Source: Bacteroidaceae bacterium (GTDB lineage Bacteria > Bacteroidota > Bacteroidia > Bacteroidales > Bacteroidaceae). Taken from it: a DNA stretch of 8,593 nucleotides. Shown here in pieces: positions 6,397-8,593 of this stretch. The DNA lies in assembly GCA_021443405.1 (NCBI GenBank), contig JABUUA010000035.1:14843-23435 (forward strand), in the 5' to 3' direction. The notes beneath the pieces are model-generated. The model saw nothing but the letters and a program-made list of their open reading frames with translations, was not told the origin of the DNA and searched no databases. The translations under genes and the position numbers were made by a program. The first letter of the stretch is position 1, and each line of letters starts with the position of its first letter.

Positions 6397-8205
6397 TCAA
6401 GAGTCGTATTCGCTCAATTCCAGCCAGCGCATTTCTTTCTCGTCGAGTTCGGCGGTCAAGGCGGGCAGTCGGCGCGAGAGCGTTGTGATTTGTTCTGACG
6501 AAAGTTCCATTCCCGAGAGTTGCCGCTCGATGTCAGCTTTTTCCTGCTCCAGTGCCTCGATGGCTGTGGTCAGTTGTTCCAGTTCTTGTTTCTCCTTGAA
6601 AGTGAGGCGACGTTTCTGCTCGCCGAGTCGCGGCTTCTTGCCGTTAGCGGAAATGGCAGTTGCGGCAGCGGTTTGCGGAGCATTCTCGGGCAGCGCGAGC
6701 CACTGGCGATATTGGGTGTAGTTGCCGGGGAAATCCTTCACCCGTCCGTCGCCCTCGAACACTAACAGGTGGTCTACAACCTTATCCATGAAATAGCGGT
6801 CGTGACTGACCACGATGACGCAGCCGCGAAACTCCTGCAGATATTCCTCGAGCACTTGCAAAGTAATGATGTCGAGGTCGTTCGTCGGCTCGTCGAGTAC
6901 AAGGAAGTTGGGGTTCTGCATGAGCACGGTGCACAGATAGAGTCGGCGGCGCTCACCACCCGAGAGCTTGTAGATGTAGTTCTGCTGCTGTTGCGGTTCG
7001 AACATGAAATGTTGCAGAAACTGCATGGCGGACAGATGGCGGCCACCGCCCAAATCCACATATTCGGCCACACGGCGAACGGCGTCGATTACCTTCATCT
7101 GCTCGTCGAACTGCATACCGTCCTGCGAGAAATAGCCGAACTTCACCGTCTCACCGATGGTGAATCGACCCGAGTCGGGAGAAACTTCGCCTAAAAGCAT
7201 TTTCAAAAACGTGGACTTCCCTGTGCCGTTCGCCCCCACGATTCCCATCTTCTCGTAACGAGAGAAATTGTAATAGAAATCCTTAATCAGCACTTTCTCT
7301 CCGTATGCCTTCGACACATATTCTGCCTCAAAAATCTTACTGCCGATGTAAGTGCTCTTCACGGCCAGGCGCACGCGCTGTTCCTCCTGCCGTTGCTTGG
7401 CTACCTTCTCCAGTTCGTAGAAGGCTTCTTCGCGATAACGAGCTTTGTGACCACGCGCCTGCGGCATACGGCGCATCCAGTCCAACTCCGTTCGGTAGAG
7501 ATTGTTGGCACGGGCAATGCGGGCGTTCGTCGCGTCGATGCGCTCCTGGCGGTGCTCAAGGTAATAGGCGTAGTTGCCGCGGTAAGAGAAAAGCGTGTTG
7601 CAGTCCAGCTCCAAAATCGCCGTGCAGCAACGGTCCAGGAAATAACGGTCGTGCGTCACCATGAGCAACGTCATGCATGACCGCGACAGATATTGTTCGA
7701 GCCACTCTATCATCTGCAAATCCAGATGGTTGGTCGGCTCGTCGAGAATCAGGAAGTCGGGCTCCACAATCAGCACGTTGGCCAACGCCACTCGCTTGAG
7801 CTGCCCTCCCGACAACTGCGAGAGCGGCTGATCGAGGTTCGTAATCTTCAACTGCGTCAGCACTTGCTTGGCGCGCACCTGATAAACAGGAACTTCGTCG
7901 GGGTCCATGCGGTCGAGCGCAATATGCCAGTAAGCCGCCTCCAGCACCGTCATCTCCATCGGAAGGCGCGGCGACTGCTCCAGATAACCCACGGTCAGTC
8001 CGTTGCGATAGATGATTTGTCCCTCGTCGTAACTGTCCAGTCCGGCCAAGATGTTGAGCAACGTGGTCTTGCCCGTTCCGTTCTGCGCAATGAGTCCCAC
8101 ATGTTGTCCCTCGGCAATACCGAAACTGATATCGCTGAACAAAACGCGGTCGCCAACGCGGCGAGTGAGGTGTTCCACCTGAAGATATGGATTGACAGAA
8201 GCCAT
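6397..8205 (-). CDS. uup: ABC-F family ATPase, Uup-like
   Basis: A soluble tandem ATPase of 602 residues. Numbered from MASVNPYLQV: Walker A AQNGTGKTT near 40-48, signature LSGGQ at 131-135, Walker B LILDEPTNHLD at 152-162; second Walker A GANGTGKST at 324-332, signature LSGGE at 414-418, Walker B FLVLDEPTNDLD at 434-445. There is no membrane domain. The linker between the ATPases contains ELDWMRRMPQARGHKARYR, and a charged coiled coil from about 530 to 597 closes the protein; both are Uup features. ABC-F proteins act on the ribosome, where the linker reaches toward the peptidyl-tRNA; Uup is linked to ribosome and DNA-junction maintenance in other bacteria. The ATG at 8203-8205 has a strong upstream Shine-Dalgarno; an in-frame GTG at 8248-8250 was not used because it adds a charged 15-residue lead-in with no family match. 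First gene of a likely three-gene transcript. Confidence 0.9.
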   Translation of the reverse strand: MASVNPYLQVEHLTRRVGDRVLFSDISFGIAEGQHVGLIAQNGTGKTTLLNILAGLDSYDEGQIIYRNGLTVGYLEQSPRLPMEMTVLEAAYWHIALDRMDPDEVPVYQVRAKQVLTQLKITNLDQPLSQLSGGQLKRVALANVLIVEPDFLILDEPTNHLDLQMIEWLEQYLSRSCMTLLMVTHDRYFLDRCCTAILELDCNTLFSYRGNYAYYLEHRQERIDATNARIARANNLYRTELDWMRRMPQARGHKARYREEAFYELEKVAKQRQEEQRVRLAVKSTYIGSKIFEAEYVSKAYGEKVLIKDFYYNFSRYEKMGIVGANGTGKSTFLKMLLGEVSPDSGRFTIGETVKFGYFSQDGMQFDEQMKVIDAVRRVAEYVDLGGGRHLSAMQFLQHFMFEPQQQQNYIYKLSGGERRRLYLCTVLMQNPNFLVLDEPTNDLDIITLQVLEEYLQEFRGCVIVVSHDRYFMDKVVDHLLVFEGDGRVKDFPGNYTQYRQWLALPENAPQTAAATAISANGKKPRLGEQKRRLTFKEKQELEQLTTAIEALEQEKADIERQLSGMELSSEQITTLSRRLPALTAELDEKEMRWLELSEYDS

Positions 8206-8210
8206 TGTGT

Positions 8211-8220
8211 CTTTTCCTTT
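8211..8220 (-). promoter_or_regulatory. Ribosome binding site that fixes the uup start
   Basis: On the minus strand this reads AAAGGAAAAG, with AGGA nine bases before the ATG at 8205. Such a purine-rich site is uncommon in this window and favours that ATG over the upstream GTG at 8250. Confidence 0.6.
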
Positions 8221-8281
8221 TTCGGGGCGAAATATACGCTGCGGCCGCACGAATCAGACCGCTATTTCGCTCTTTAATTTG

Positions 8282-8312
8282 CAAATTTAATGGAAAAAAT
8301 TTGCTTTACAAA
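8282..8312 (-). promoter_or_regulatory. Bacteroidetes-type promoter for the uup-peptidase-transporter unit
   Basis: Read on the minus strand, TTTG (8309-8312) is followed after 19 bp by TAAATTTG (8282-8289), an exact match to TTTG-N19-21-TAnnTTTG. Transcription would start near 8275 and leave a leader of about 70 bases before the ATG at 8205. Its -33 box lies inside the spacer of the divergent plus-strand promoter. Confidence 0.75.
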
Positions 8313-8331
8313 GATTTTTCCCTTAACTTTG
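8300..8331 (+). promoter_or_regulatory. Bacteroidetes-type promoter for the rho-like gene
   Basis: TTTG (8300-8303) is followed after 20 bp by TAACTTTG (8324-8331), an exact consensus match. Transcription would start near 8338, giving a leader of about 70 bases. The -33 box overlaps the spacer of the minus-strand uup promoter, so the two promoters are interleaved. Confidence 0.75.
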
Positions 8332-8345
8332 TCAAGCTTTAACAA

Positions 8346-8374
8346 TAGAAATCACCCGGCAGGGTAAATTTCTA
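8346..8374 (+). promoter_or_regulatory. Stem-loop in the leader of the rho-like gene
   Basis: TAGAAAT (8346-8352) pairs with ATTTCTA (8368-8374); a C/AA internal loop leads to an inner ACCC/GGGT stem (8354-8357 with 8362-8365) and a GGCA loop. It lies about 8 bases after the expected transcription start and 33 bases before the ATG. It has no adjacent T-run, so it is not a classical terminator; it may stabilise the mRNA or take part in feedback control, as rho leaders do in some bacteria. That role is inference. Confidence 0.4.
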
Positions 8375-8407
8375 CCATACAATAACCATCATTTTTCAAA
8401 ACTATTT

Positions 8408-8593
8408 ATGCATACCAAAGTAGAATTGGAGCGTATGCAACCGATGGAGCTCGTAGCGCTGGCTCAGCAGGTAAACGCTCAAATCACAGAGGACATCCCC
8501 ATCCTTATTTATAATATTCTCGATGCCGAGGCGGTGATTGAATCGCAGTCGGCCGACAACTCAACGGCCAAGCCGAAGCGCGGCAACGCCAAG
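8408..8593 (+). CDS. rho: Transcription termination factor Rho, N-terminal fragment (runs off the window)
   Basis: Only the first 62 codons are in the window. MHTKVELERMQPMELVALAQQVN followed by IPILIYNILDAEAVIES has the layout of the Rho N-terminal helical domain: a helix with M/L-x-x-L-x-x-L-A, then a second helix ending L-I-Y-x-I-L-D-x-x-A. In Bacteroidetes this is typically followed by a long low-complexity basic insert before the RNA-binding cold-shock-like fold, and here the sequence turns to STAKPKRGNAK at the edge, consistent with that. Rho is a hexameric RNA-dependent ATPase that ends transcripts in the cytoplasm. It has its own promoter and a leader of about 70 bases, divergent from uup. 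The RNA-binding and ATPase domains are outside the window, so the identification rests on a short stretch; another protein with a Rho-N/SAP-like start is possible. Confidence 0.65.
   Translation, partial: MHTKVELERMQPMELVALAQQVNAQITEDIPILIYNILDAEAVIESQSADNSTAKPKRGNAK

Noticed and set aside
6378..6400. TTGACA on the minus strand upstream of the M6 gene as a sigma-70 -35 box
   Set aside because: It overlaps the stop codon of the ABC-F gene, has no properly spaced -10, and Bacteroidetes promoters use TTTG/TAnnTTTG instead.
8206..8250. GTG at 8250 as start of the ABC-F gene
   Set aside because: The extra 15 residues are charged and unlike the family start, and the strong Shine-Dalgarno precedes the ATG at 8205.
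7693..8277. Plus-strand open frame of 194 codons opposite the ABC-F gene
   Set aside because: It mirrors the ATPase coding strand and has no domain pattern; both Walker motifs and the signatures are on the minus strand.

Overview
The window looks like a chromosomal segment of a Bacteroidales bacterium, most likely a Prevotella-type genome. Three things point there: three matches to the Bacteroidetes primary-sigma promoter (TTTG, 18-21 bp, TAnnTTTG), scarcity of strong Shine-Dalgarno sites, and the gene content (a secreted M6 peptidase ending in the DLQGR...GxKxVV tail common in Prevotella, an Uup-type ABC-F protein, and what appears to be the start of rho). The species assignment is inference from these features only.

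Left part (1-3250). Bases 1-230 hold no gene I can support and may be a dispersed intergenic repeat. A Bacteroidetes promoter at about 242-271 then drives an XRE-type regulator (302-808; one sampled line is 50% GC). Next comes an AT-rich cassette of three tightly packed plus-strand genes: a 138-residue protein with a faint, degenerate acetyltransferase outline (934-1350); an unrecognised 200-residue protein whose ATG overlaps the previous stop by one base (1350-1952); and a 366-residue cysteine-rich, CoiA-like protein with a candidate PD-(D/E)xK nuclease core (1976-3076). One 60-base line in the first of these genes is about 27% GC, against about 68% for a line in the M6 peptidase gene, so the cassette looks acquired. 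It ends in a 28-bp tandem repeat and a long, nearly perfect stem-loop that separates it from the convergent genes to its right.

Right part (3250-8593). Three minus-strand genes follow each other with gaps of 45 and 35 bases and are probably co-transcribed in the order uup-like ABC-F ATPase, secreted M6 metallopeptidase, DASS/SLC13 sodium-coupled carboxylate transporter. Apart from sharing a transcript they have no obvious common pathway; peptidase plus organic-acid uptake would fit a nutrient-scavenging anaerobe. The uup promoter is interleaved, back to back, with the promoter of a divergent plus-strand gene whose first 62 codons (8408 to the window end) resemble the N-terminal domain of transcription termination factor Rho. 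The leader of that gene contains a stem-loop.

The part least explained by known families is the AT-rich three-gene cassette. A nuclease-like protein, a degenerate acetyltransferase-like protein and a protein ending in an LTExQL...IL tail could together form an accessory (defence or mobile-element) module, but the sequence does not prove a function.
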